64,000 nt of DNA from Atriophallophorus winterbourni (Eukaryota; Platyhelminthes; Trematoda; Plagiorchiida; Microphallidae), in NCBI GenBank assembly GCA_013407085.1, contig JACCGJ010001550.1, forward strand, positions 23,502-87,501. The letters run 5' to 3'. Position 1 is the stretch's first letter, and the number at the start of each line of letters is the position of its first letter. Positions 22,959 through 32,950 of this stretch are shown here, piece after piece. A program made the position numbers and the translations under genes. Under the pieces are notes generated by a model. It had not been told where the DNA came from. It was given only the letters and a program-made list of their open reading frames with translations, and did not search any database.

Positions 22959-24169
22959 AATTACGCATTAAAAACTTTAGTTAGTTTTTTTCACATTGAG
23001 GAAGGGCAAAGTAAATGTGGGAGCATGATTGACGCTAATTTGCCTTTTTGTGTTCATTCTGGGATGCAAGTAAATATTCTACTGCCCGGGTCCTTGGCAA
23101 GTCATTTGAATTAATTAAATGAACGATATAATGAAAAACGAATAAGCCTCGACTGAGCAGTGAGATTAGGTAGTGCATGTTTCAGTAGTCCCAAACAAAA
23201 CGTATTAAGTTGGGGTAAAGACGTTTTGGACTTTGAATGTTTTATTAACCCACCGTGTGTTATATACACAAACAAATCTAAAGTAGTCAGGAAATAGCTA
23301 TAAACATATGAAAACTGTCTGAAACCGATCGTGTAGTCCTTGCAAGTAATTAGTTAAGGTAGTTAATGGGTTTGGCTTCTGGTACGGCCAAAATAACGAA
23401 CAGGATTTTGTAGTACACCACCAACTAACGATAAGCGACCTTAAAACTAATAAGTATAAACCCTGCTTGTATCAAGCCATGTTTGAAAAGCTTTGATTAG
23501 GATTCAAGAATTCAACGATTCATGGTAAATAATAATACATAAAAACACAACTGGATTACGGTCTGAATGAAAATGGCAGAATTTAATAGTGCAAAATCGA
23601 GGAGATTATATCAAAAGCATATATTATCCTAAGTTCGCTTAAGATATCACCACTCAAGGAGATGTTAATCACATACTAAGGTATGGATTTCCAAAGATAT
23701 ATACGGCTAAAATAGCACCGACATTCAATACGGGAACTTGAGATGTAAAGGGATAATGTATTTCCACGTATCATTTTGTCATCACACACTTGAAGCAAGT
23801 ATATACATGGATAAATGGTATAAAGAAATGTTTTTAGATTTGTGCTAGACCATGCACAATGTTCACAACTTCTCACTCTTAGTATCTGCTGGGAATTAAG
23901 TATTTGGTGGACCGATATTTGTATTTCTTCTGAATCATAGTTTTACAGTGCACCAGTCACAACTGATATATTTCTAGGAAGCAAAACTTTTGCAGTTTTT
24001 GTCAATGGCCCAACTGAAACCCTTATGCGGTAAAACTAATTAAATAGATTCCGGGCGCTTTTGAGACAGTATTAAGATAATAACAGACCTTGAGTGAGCG
24101 ATGTTATGGAAACGTACGTGACCGATCGGGGAATCATAATCATGAAAAAGAAAGTTTGTAATGAATCGG
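22959..24169. other. No gene seen
   Basis: Short frames only (22926-23114 +, 23676-23876 -); none has a domain, signal exon or match elsewhere in the window. Confidence 0.4.
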
Positions 24170-24184
24170 TGAGAGTAGTTTATT

Positions 24185-24226
24185 GTTAACGTTTCGCTTC
24201 TTACTCAGAAGCTTCGTCAGACCAAG
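24185..24226 (-). other. Hammerhead-ribozyme-core-like motif
   Basis: On the minus strand: CTGACGA (24214-24220), then A, GCTTCT, loop GAGTA, AGAAGC, then GAAA (24192-24195) and CGTTAAC. CUGANGA and GAAA around a perfect 6-bp hairpin are the hallmarks of a hammerhead core, and Penelope-like elements are known to carry such ribozymes. One extra A between CUGACGA and the stem departs from the canonical core, and I cannot define stem III with confidence. Self-cleavage is unproven. Confidence 0.45.
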
Positions 24227-24464
24227 GGTGTCAGTACGAACAGAGATCAAGCTTAAATTTCATTAACCTGACCAATCCTATGCTGGCTAAGAACTGCACA
24301 GCCTATGGTGGGTTTTCTCACTCGTTAGGATAGACAAGCGCGATGAATATCAAGTGACGCACCACCACCCCTAGTTGCCGTATAATCCCTCAATTGTTTT
24401 GATCTTTGCAGGTGTGAATGACATATGCTGACCGATTAGCTCGATTGAGTACTCGGTGCGCACA

Positions 24465-24686
24465 CTAGGGGTCACGCACGTTAATGTTTATCCGCTGCAG
24501 AACTGGACGCCAGATTGTGGAGATATAAGCCCCATCGACTTTATTGACTGCATTCTTACCGGTCTTTGTTATTTCGAACGTTTCAGTGTGAAGTCGTTCA
24601 ATATATGGTTTTATTCCCACCCTTATCTCTTTTACGTTATCAAGATCAACGCTGTGACCTGTGTCCAGCTCGTGTTCAGCTAGTGC
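24465..24686 (-). pseudogene. GIY-YIG endonuclease C-terminal fragment (Penelope)
   Basis: A 73-codon open stretch without a start codon, reading ALAEHELDTGHSVDLDNVKE at its beginning and KVDGAYISTIW near the end. The H-x-LDTGH-x-VDLDN block and the following E-rich helix match the C-terminal half of the endonuclease domain of Penelope-like retroelements. The GIY-YIG start of the domain lies upstream in broken frames (SSEYQTLIRD can be read at about 24690-24720). A stop codon just upstream disconnects it. Confidence 0.7.
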
Positions 24687-24879
24687 TTAATCTCTTATCA
24701 GTGTTTGATATTCACTGGAATTGCGTGGCTGCTTAACGATTCGATTTTCGTTTGAAATCGGTTAGAACATTGCTTTGGTAACCTTAACTTGCTAAGGTTT
24801 TGCGGTAAGGTAGAAAAAGAGGTGATATTTTGTCTGATAATTAGTCATGTTCCCTTGTCATGACTAGCACACATGGTCC

Positions 24880-24915
24880 GACGAAGCTTCTATGTCAGAA
24901 ATGAAAAGTTGACAA
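24880..24915 (+). other. Hammerhead-like motif, degenerate, plus strand
   Basis: CCGACGAAGCTTCT followed by a short loop, TCAGAA and GAAA, as in the copy at 14304. It lies at the other edge of the Penelope remnant and in opposite orientation to the block at 24185-24226. The first box has CCGACGA rather than CUGANGA. Confidence 0.35.
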
Positions 24916-24949
24916 AATCTGTTACAATAGCATTGTAAATAACCGTTCA

Positions 24950-25486
24950 TGAAAAAGAAATAACAAATAATCTTGTAATTTATAGCATAGACCAGTTGAA
25001 TACTTTCAATGAGTTAATAAACAAATGTCAACAAATCGTTATGCAACAAATACGTGTCCAAATTTTGAATGGATGTTACTATGCTGGGAGCGGTAACAAT
25101 GGTTTAGGGGAGGGAATTTCAAAGGAAACAAACACTAAAGAATAAAAAAATTGGCTACCACGTATACGAGAATGGGGAATATGTAATGTTGCTAGGTGTC
25201 TGCGTGGATGTTGTGACTCGCGGTATTCAAATAAATGTTTTAAAGGATTATGTGTGTTATGTAATATTTATTGTATAAGTCTGAAGCTTCACTGAAGAAG
25301 GGTGTGGAGGCTCCGTTTTGCAATCGTTCCTCGTACATTAGTTTTCGGACATCACTAACGAGTTTCGTTGCATAATGGTATATTTAATCAATCAATTTTA
25401 TATCCTTTGAAAACCATGGGGTCCAAGTATAAGACGCATCTTCCATTGTTGAAAATAAGTAGGTTTTCAGGATTGTGGGCAACGAT
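24950..25486 (-). mobile_element. CR1-A remnant, C-terminal part
   Basis: Minus-strand reading starts at 25486 with LPTILKTYLFSTMEDASYTW (intact copy: LPRIMKTYLIPTMEHASQAW), continues through ATKLVSDVRKLMYEERL, and after breaks ends with VCFLWNSLP and YLLHNDL. Several stops and frameshifts. No tail recognised at the low-coordinate end. Confidence 0.72.
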
Positions 25487-25504
25487 ATGAGCGAGAATGT
25501 GTTT

Positions 25505-25995
25505 TGAAAATCAGTCTACATGAGTGTTGGCTCAATTGTTTGAACAAGTTGGTGGTACAAGCGTAATCCAACAGTGGCATACAAGTCATGGTTGTATTGC
25601 AGGTAAGCATTCGGTACGTGGTGTCTGTGATGATGATGATGAATGCTTCAAGCGCATACGGATTCTTAACCTACTGTCCCTACCTGATGAGTGCAAACAG
25701 GACTAAACCAATCATGGTGTGTGTGTGTGATGGAAATGCAAGCAAATGAGCTTCTTTGTTCACGGTCATGGTTTTAAACTCAGTCTACATTAGTGTGAGA
25801 CCATGTGGTTAAACAGGTTGGTCGTACCAACCTCATCCAACATTGGAATACATGGGCTACTTGATTACAATTCTTCCGCTGTTTCAAGCGCATGCGGATC
25901 CTATTCTTACTGTCCCTACCTGATGAGTGCAAACAGGACTGAACCGGTCGTGGTGTGTGTGATAGGGAATGCATGCAAATGAGTTTTTCAAGGAG
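25505..25995 (+). repeat. Two SINE-B units in tandem
   Basis: Units of about 240-250 bp begin near 25505 and 25750. Each reads CAGTCTACAT...GAGTG, GTGGC/GGAATACA, TTTCAAGCGCAT, ACTGTCCCTACCTGATGAG, TGCAAACAGGACT, GTGTGTGTG and ATGCAAATGAG. The first unit contains a foreign 45-bp piece (GTAAGCATTCGGTACG...GATGATGATG, 25600-25645) that belongs to repeat C. Confidence 0.75.
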
Positions 25996-26751
25996 TATCC
26001 TTGTAGAACCCAGTCGGTTTTAATGTCGTTTTGCTTCTAGTAGATAATATAAATCTTAGGTGAATTTCATACACCATATTCTCAATTTGTCAGAACCCTA
26101 TTGAACAATAGCATCGTTGTATCATTTCCCTACTTTTTCTATTCTTGAACACAAACTACAACTTGACTTATCTTTGATACCAGTTGATTTGGAAAAGCTG
26201 CAAACTGTTGTGAGATTCCAGTTTCGGAGTTGTAAACAAAACTTTAGTAGTTTGTAAGCATTTCGTTCACATGACCCGTAATTCCTTCGTGTTTCAATAT
26301 TCAATGACACCATTTCCACCAGAAGACGGCTATTTTGATCGACGCAATACATCGATCAATGAAGATATATATTTCAAGTTGCTAATTGCGATGTATGCTC
26401 TATTTCGACATTGATAATTGATTTAGCACAAAGTCAGAACGCCGTTCGAACGTCAGGTCACAGATAAGAATGCCTGCTAAGTAGCATCAACCATGAAACT
26501 GGTCGACTGTTTTCCTTCTGCTATTCGAATATCATATAAAACTTATTAATGAAATCTGACTTCAAACAAAGCGTAATCATCATGCAGTCATTGGAATGCG
26601 GCAGAAATATTCGAAACGGTGCTACGTTGGACTGATTGTGGAACTTAACTTAGTCCCCACAAGAAGATAAATTTAAAGTTGCGCAGCGACTGAGATTCAC
26701 TAAATACGGTTCGGAAATAAGTTTTCCGCATAAAATCCAACATTAATTAAC
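25996..26751. other. No gene seen
   Basis: A minus-strand frame at 26122-26352 contains several cysteines but no signal exon, TATA box or family motif, so I leave it uncalled. Confidence 0.4.
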
Positions 26752-26905
26752 AAAAATGCTCAATTGCATGCATTTCCATCACACACACACACACACCACG
26801 CCCGGTTTCGTAGTGTTTGCACTCATCAGGTAAGGACAGTAGGATCAAGATCCGCATACGCTTGAAACAGTGGAAAAATGGAAAACAAGTTGCAATTATA
26901 CGTCA
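26752..26905 (-). repeat. SINE-B fragment
   Basis: Reverse-strand copy of the second half of the unit: TGCATGCATTTCCATCACACAC, the complement of TGATGAGTGCAAACA, and GATCCGCATACGCTTGAAACA (given here in short blocks of one continuous match). Confidence 0.65.
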
Positions 26906-27239
26906 CTGCTTGATAAGGATGGCAGGGCCAACAACATTCTTCCGGTATCCACCTCATCAACGCATACCTGTTCATTGCGTTATTATAAAATAAAATTGCA
27001 ATTACAAACAGAACGTTTAACTTAAAAGTTTCAGTTTTTCTTCTAGACGAATACAATTGAAAAAAATCTTTCAAATTCTATAATTCAAATTGAGTTCCTA
27101 CCGTTATGCGAAATGACGGATTTTGAATGAAAAAACATGTTTATATTTTGTAATCACCATAAATAATTGTGCATATCAATTCACAAAATTATTTTGAAAT
27201 TTCCACTCTTTTGATGCCGGGTAAAGTTTTTTTCCAGTA
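26906..27239. other. No gene seen; 3' flank of gene D
   Basis: AT-rich. A minus-strand frame at 26826-27074 overlaps the SINE-B fragment and is not supported as coding. Confidence 0.4.
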
Positions 27240-27245
27240 TTTAAT
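27240..27245 (-). promoter_or_regulatory. Possible poly(A) signal of gene D
   Basis: ATTAAA on the minus strand 26 nt after the stop codon; a common variant signal. Weak on its own. Confidence 0.35.
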
Positions 27246-27271
27246 CTGAGAATCGACATGTTTTGAGGCGA

Positions 27272-28885
27272 TTATTTTGGGGTAAATGATTCCGTTTGCT
27301 CGATATAATCATACAAATTCGTTTGCATGTTTATCATGTCAGAGTGCAATTCAAACAGACTGTACGCGAATTCTTGAAATATTTTTGATGCATATTGAAC
27401 ATGCATCATCTCAGATCGACGCTTTGAATGTGGATTCATAAACCAGGTAGGTTTCTCTTGGGCAGTGCTTGTACTGTATATGACTGTGCTCCATTTGTCA
27501 ATATATTTCTTTGATATCGGTGGAGTTGCATTTCTGTCTTGCGCACTGGTTTTTATTTCATCAGTTGGTATGGTGGTCATGTTGAAAGGGTAATCGATTT
27601 CTCTGAAATTCGGCAACGATTTCATCACGTCTACAACAAGAAACACAATATAAATATTTAAAAAGGCAGTATTATTTGTAATTGTATGACAAGGCAAAAT
27701 GCTGTTTTATTTCATATCGTTGGCGTTTTACTGGATAATCACAAACATTCTGCAGATGTATTCTTAAATACTTTTATTTTAAAAATAATTTATGTTGTCC
27801 TATTCGCTATCCATATCAACTTATCTTTAAATCAACGGAAAACTTTCATTTGATTAACCTGGCGTCCATTTTTGATAAAGTTAAGTTGTCGGGATGAACT
27901 TTGACATAAGTGCTCAAATGTCAGATCCGGTAAAACGTTTCCAACAGTGAACTACAAGTTAATACTTTAGTTACTAAGGACGTTAGGATTATATGAAACA
28001 ATCTTCCGAGTGTCACAGTCAAACTCACAATTAACGTTACCTTTCAAGACAAAATATCACATCACAAAATTTTGTATGCACTTGCATTTCAACACAAAAC
28101 CTATACATTACAATATTTATATAGCAGCTGAACGGGAATATGATCAACTGACATCAAAATTACATATATTATCACATAATTGATTGAATTACCTTGATTT
28201 CATTGAAGTCATACCAGCCTACATCCTTTGTATGTGATCGAGTCATTAGTATACCAATCCGAGACAACAAACTTATCTTACTCAAGGAATTATTCCATTA
28301 TAAATACACATCTAACAGTACATAAATATGTTGTTCTTAGCCACCTTCGGATGATGTCGGCCATGGATGTACATCAAAATCGCATGAATGTTAATGATCT
28401 ACAGCTTTTCGAATGACTAAACAGTCCGATTCGGGAGGAACAATCTCTCCCGCAGCGCTAGCAGTCGACCGGTGTTAGCTGCACGCCGGCCGCGTGATCT
28501 GCGTTCAGCAGCCAAAAGCTTCATCTGCTCCTCCACAGCATGCAGACGACTCTTTGCACAATGCCTGCAATGTGAGCGATCAAGAGCAATTTCTTTTCAG
28601 CTCATAGGGTCAATGACAATATAGATATACTTTTAAATTATCTTTTTTTCTTTTCAGATATTTATCTATCTATCTTTCTTCATTCCTCCATTTCTTTCTA
28701 TTTTTTAATGTGTAAGTATGAAAGCCAAGGAGGTCGTTAGAGTTAACTCAATGCAATAATAATCCATTTAGTGAGTTATATAAATGTATATTTGTAATAT
28801 CGTGTAAAGGTAATAACTAACCATTTGTAGCGGAGCAAATCCTAATGCACACTATTAGCAGCGAAATTCCAATTGAAATTAGCAT
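27272..28885 (-). CDS. Gene D: secreted protein, same gene plan, no mature cysteines
   Basis: Minus strand. Exon 1 28885-28822 and exon 2 27630-27272 are joined by a 1191-nt GT-AG intron in phase 1, giving 140 residues. Exon 1 is a pure signal peptide (MLISIGISLLIVCIRICSAT), 64 nt long as in gene B. The junction reads ATN|DVMKSLPNF in frame. The mature part starts Ser/Thr/Ile-rich and contains NPHSKRRSEMMHVQYASKIF at about residues 88-107, then a helical tail. It lacks all cysteines. Membership in the A-B-C family rests on promoter, exon sizes, intron phase, position and the helical end, not on sequence identity. A GC-rich retroelement fragment (28434-28575) lies in the intron. Confidence 0.72.
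28434..28575 (-). repeat. GC-rich coding-like retroelement fragment
   Basis: Much richer in G+C than its surroundings. On the minus strand it is open and reads HCAKSRLHAVEEQMKLLAAE followed by an Arg-rich stretch and LALRERLFLPN. A diverged copy lies at about 31128-31290 on the same strand. Likely a piece of a transposon protein; I cannot name it. Confidence 0.5.
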
Positions 28886-28927
28886 GGTCGTGATCTGCGT
28901 GCCAACATGCTTACAAATAATCAGCGG

Positions 28928-28934
28928 TTTTATA
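28928..28934 (-). promoter_or_regulatory. TATA box of gene D
   Basis: TATAAAA on the minus strand, its first base 49 nt before the ATG at 28885. Supports the exon 1 assignment. Confidence 0.6.
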
Positions 28935-29419
28935 GGTGGTTCGATGGTAACTGCGCTGTTTTTAATGAAAATCGCGTTTACATTGTTACCTACAATTTCA
29001 ATTAATATTGTAATGACAAAAAATCAGGTCGAATTTTTCCTTACAAGCACACGCTCTGACGAAATACAAAACTTGTTTAACTGGGAAACAATATATGGGT
29101 GTATATTTTTCGTTTTTAATATTGTATCTGATAGAAACTGAAAATAGATAGCAATTGCAATGGATAGCAGACGGTTGGTTATTAAAACATTATAGTTTTC
29201 GTAAATTTCTTGCGAAATCACAAGTTGCTACAGACTTCCCCTATAGCGTGAATCGACAGATGAACGCTCGATACACCGTTTATGGTCTTGTAATATTAAT
29301 AACAATGAATATTCATGGATAAACGAAGTCATATAATGTATGATCAGTTGTTTCATGAAATAAATTGAACACGAGCGCTATCTTGCTAGCAGATAGGCTA
29401 TAGCCGTAAACCAAGTAAA
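28935..29419. other. No gene seen
   Basis: The frame 28845-29141 on the plus strand runs across the promoter and exon 1 of gene D and has no domain of its own; I treat it as a shadow. Confidence 0.4.
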
Positions 29420-30360
29420 TTCTTGCACTCGACAAGGTTGCGATGACGAATCTTCAATCCTAAACTTGATTCTCAAATCTGAAGCAACAGCAGTCAAGTC
29501 ATTGCAGTATTATAGTCCTATAGGGCTAAGTGACCACCTCGTGTTGTTCTTCGAATACGTATGCAGCGCCTGGAGCGCCTAACGACGTCAAAATCATTAA
29601 GAGAATCGATTACGCTGGCCTTCGCAAAGCATTAAAGATGCTAGACAAAAGTAGAAACTCATTTTTCCAGCCTTTTAAGATACATCTGGTAAGAACACCG
29701 AGAAAATTTTGTTACAAACTCCACAGGCGCAGTTGAAATTGGATAGCCGTGCAAAATTCGGCGTGGGCTAGACACATTATCTCTCGATCAGACGTATCCT
29801 GGGAACATTTCAAAAACAGTCCAAAGAAGGGTGACGTCCTTAATCGCCGAAGACATACAATATTATAATTGATTACTGATAGAACCGATGGAAAAGCATC
29901 CTAAAATACTCTACACGATCGTGAACAAGCAACTAAGTTTAACCCGGGAGTTTTTTCTATTCATACAGCGGACGGATAGAAAGACACTGTAGGGATTGCA
30001 GCTGATATCCTAGCAACATTTTATGCGCAAGTCTTTTGCCGAAACTGTGTCCATGCGAACAACCTTGCCACTTTCTTTAGAAATGGAAAGCGTAAGTGAT
30101 ATCGATGTGAATCCTACAATTGTGCAAAGGCATTTACACTGTCTAAACGTTAACGAATATCTAGAGAAGACGGAATAACGACGCTATACTGAGGTTATGT
30201 GAGCTGGAGCTTTGCGGCTCATTATTTGTTTTGTTTAAACGCTAACTAAATACGGGAATCGTACCAGCTGACTGGAAAACCGGAGTTAATGCAGCAATCT
30301 ACAAATGATCCGTTCAATTACCGCCCTCTAACGCTCCTTTCAATGATTTCTATAGTAACG
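29420..30360 (+). mobile_element. CR1-A remnant, endonuclease end to RT start
   Basis: Reads SSILNLILKSEATAVKSLQY and GLSDHLVLFFEYVCS near 29450-29565, matching the end of the CR1-A endonuclease (LGRSDHLVLAFEFVCS). It then continues through many stops to the equivalent of VPADWKTGV at about 30265. Decayed. Confidence 0.72.
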
Positions 30361-31124
30361 GAACGCTTGATGTGCTATTTCCAGGTAAATTAGATGTCAT
30401 ATTTGAGAGTGAAATTTGACATTGTTGGCACAATTCATGTAAGTATGGATACATACCGAATCTAAATTCATACAATTCCGTTTCTGAAACAGAGAGAGAA
30501 ACTGTGATCTTTCAAGGCTAGAATATTGAGTTTCATTGCTAAACTACAATGTATGGGATAACATTGATTTAAAACGGAAAACAAGTTATGGACACATATG
30601 AACGCAGTTGTTTATTCAACTTAATAATTCGGCAGCTAATTTTCTATTGTCAGTCTTTGTTATAATTGTGTGCACGAACATGCAATAGATTTGATCTTAT
30701 GACGCAGCAACATTTCGTCCACATCTCAAATATGATACATAGTCGCAGTGTCGTCAATGATACAAATACATAGTTCAACATAAAAACTTGAAGCCAGTGC
30801 AAACGTTATTATTTGTCAGCAGTTGGAAATGTATATGTTCATGATTAAACAGCCGAAGAAAATGAGGCGATATAATTGAGACCTTTATAAACATGAAACT
30901 TTTTAACGGCACCTATATATTAATGAATTCTGCATGTGTAACGACTATAAGAGAACTCGTGTTCAATCGCCTATAGACTGCATCTTACAAGACAAAGGCT
31001 TTCGATATTCTCACACATCATTACGGCAATAAAGGAAATGGAAATTAGTATCAGATAAATAGAAAAATAAATAAAGTTAGCCTAAATCGGTTGATGTCGA
31101 TTATTGATATATGCCACAAGCGCG
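30361..31124. other. No gene seen
   Basis: AT-rich, without frames or repeats that I recognise. Confidence 0.4.
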
Positions 31125-31522
31125 TGTCAATTATATGATACACAACATGCGATTCACGAGAAACCATCTCTCCCGAAGTGCTTGCTCCAATGGGTAATAC
31201 TCAAACGGTCAGTGACAGCTGCACGCTGTTAGCGTGACTTACGTACAACAGCCAGAAGCTGTATCACCGAATAAGAAAAGATACTCTACACAGTTCGTTC
31301 AAGAAAAGCGGTAAAAAGCAAGTTAGTCCTAACGAGTAGATCCAAGGAATCGTGTTGCAGCATTTCATTTTCTAAACTCCATTTTACCGTAAGTGCGTCC
31401 TGTTCAGCGGTGTACTTCCTGAATTCAACTTTCCATAAATAGGTCTTTTGCATACGACCATCTTCGATTTGTTTATACATGATACATCTAGCTTGGGCAG
31501 CCTGGCGTAGAAGCGAGAGCAT
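31125..31522 (-). pseudogene. Retroelement-like protein fragment
   Basis: The minus-strand frame 31286-31522 (78 codons; starts MLSLLRQAAQARCIMYKQIE) is followed downstream by a second frame that matches the GC-rich fragment at 28434-28575 (IQLLAVVRKSR against MKLLAAERRSR). Together they suggest one broken protein of a dispersed element, predicted helical and basic. Family not recognised. Confidence 0.4.
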
Positions 31523-32734
31523 ACTTTAGAAGGATTACATGCATTATTTTTTGCCCATTTACGATATTTTCAAGATCCGCCGGATGCTCCTTATATGGGA
31601 AGCATTCCGCTTCTGTATGAGTTTTAAGTGGATGTTCCCGGTTTTATTGCCATACAGTAAGCATTCAGTACGCACACGTTGTACAGTATAATCTTGGTTT
31701 TCACAGTCAACTTGCGGGTGCCTCCGAAATCAAATTTCAAACAGGAAAAATAGCAGTTGCTTTGCAAATCCGCATAGCAATCTCAATGTCTAATTAGAAG
31801 TTATCCCTGATTGTCGAAGCATTGTTTCACTCTGTGAAATGATCACGAAAACACACACAATCGCACATAAACGTGAAACAATGAATAAGAAGGGCGTACG
31901 ACAAAAGTGCAGAAGCTGTACGAAATGGATTGTTGCGAAGGCACGTGATATGACTGTCATGTCGGGTCCGACCAAAGCCATGGCAGATGCGATGCGACCT
32001 TGACTAAGAAAACGATTATTATAATCAAAGACGATTCTATCGCATGAGTTTTTACATCTGCTCCGAATGCATACAAAGTTCACTAGTCCTGTGCAACCCA
32101 GCAGCTGTAAACAGCCCTTGTATGGTTGCGCTTAGAGGTGTGAATTGTCACCCTTAAATCGTGATTTGAAAAATCGAACTTAACCTTTATACATTTTTTA
32201 GAAATCAGCGTCGTCTGAACTCAAACGAGCAATAAATAATAGTTGTATATTGATGAATAACAAAGCGATAAAAGATGTAAAATGTGGATAAAAATGACTA
32301 CACGAACGCTAGTTCCAGAAGCAAGCACGTACATAAAATTAATAAACACGTAAACTCGGTACAAACACCGAAATCATACGCTACCGCAGCTTGAGACCAT
32401 TCGGTTTTCGGTGCTGACGCTAAGTCATATATAGCAAATAAAGAAAAGAATATAAGTGGACAAGCTCCACAGAAATTTGGTCAATCGATCAGTCACACGT
32501 TTTCGCAACTCAGTATAATATATACGCCAGATACTGATGCTTTAATATTGGAGGCTCGAATGCAGCATAGCTTTGTTTGAGCTGTGCAATATGATAAAAA
32601 TAAATGATTTTATATCCACTCTATTGAATAAGATGTTGCTGGCTCCTTCACGACTGGTCGGGCAGACAAAGCTACTCAAATGTGCCAGTCTCGAGAAAGG
32701 TTCTTGAACGCTTAATTGCAATAGGTCAAACGGT
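31523..32734. other. No supported gene
   Basis: The frame 31790-32083 (minus) shows a hydrophobic run but no start context or partner exon. A short piece at about 31660 resembles repeat C (AAGCATTCAGTACG). Confidence 0.35.
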
Positions 32735-32950
32735 GAAAGGTAGCCCAGGTCGTAAGGCGTGGGATTACAATTGTGATGGTCAGGAGTTCAACTCCCATAC
32801 AAGGCAGATGCTATGTACTGCTTAATAGCTGAAATAAGAGCGAAACTCGTGTCCAGTGCTTATATTATGGACCGCCGTGATCAAATTTGTGAATATTTCA
32901 AAGGACTTGTTACTGATGAGTAGTCACAAAAATGACGGACATTTAAGAAG
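32735..32950 (+). repeat. tRNA-derived SINE-like unit
   Basis: The head looks like a tRNA gene: an A-box-like TAGCCCAGGTCGTAAGGCG at 32741-32759 and a B-box-like GGAGTTCAACTCC at 32783-32795, spaced as in a tRNA. The body (about 32850-32945) contains AACTCGTGTCCAGTGCTT and ACTGATGAGTAGTCAC, which recur at 300-385 and, inverted, at 177-243. An internal pol III promoter plus a repeated body is the usual SINE plan. It is not a functional tRNA: I cannot fold a good acceptor stem. Confidence 0.5.

Larger units (their letters stand above)
24170..24850 (-). mobile_element. Penelope-like element remnant
   Basis: Minus strand. From about 24830 downward the reading passes through a degraded stretch and then the C-terminal part of a GIY-YIG endonuclease (24465-24686). 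Beyond the stop come about 280 bp of 3' region containing a hammerhead-like block at 24185-24226. The RT part is absent. Confidence 0.65.

Noticed and set aside
26122..26352. Minus-strand ORF with several cysteines close to gene D
   Set aside because: No signal-peptide exon, no TATA box and no phase-1 acceptor. The cysteine spacing matches neither A nor B/C.
28022..28120. An alternative first exon of gene D near the TATATAAATA on the minus strand at about 28116
   Set aside because: The ATG there opens only a short, non-hydrophobic peptide and its donor sites give the wrong phase. The exon at 28822-28885 fits signal peptide, phase and TATA box.
28845..29141. Plus-strand ORF of 98 codons with hydrophobic stretches, possible membrane protein
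   Set aside because: It is antisense to the signal-peptide exon and promoter of gene D. Hydrophobicity is explained by AT-rich sequence opposite that exon.
32741..32815. A functional tRNA gene
   Set aside because: A- and B-box-like stretches are present, but I cannot form a proper acceptor stem or anticodon arm, and the sequence continues into a repeat body.
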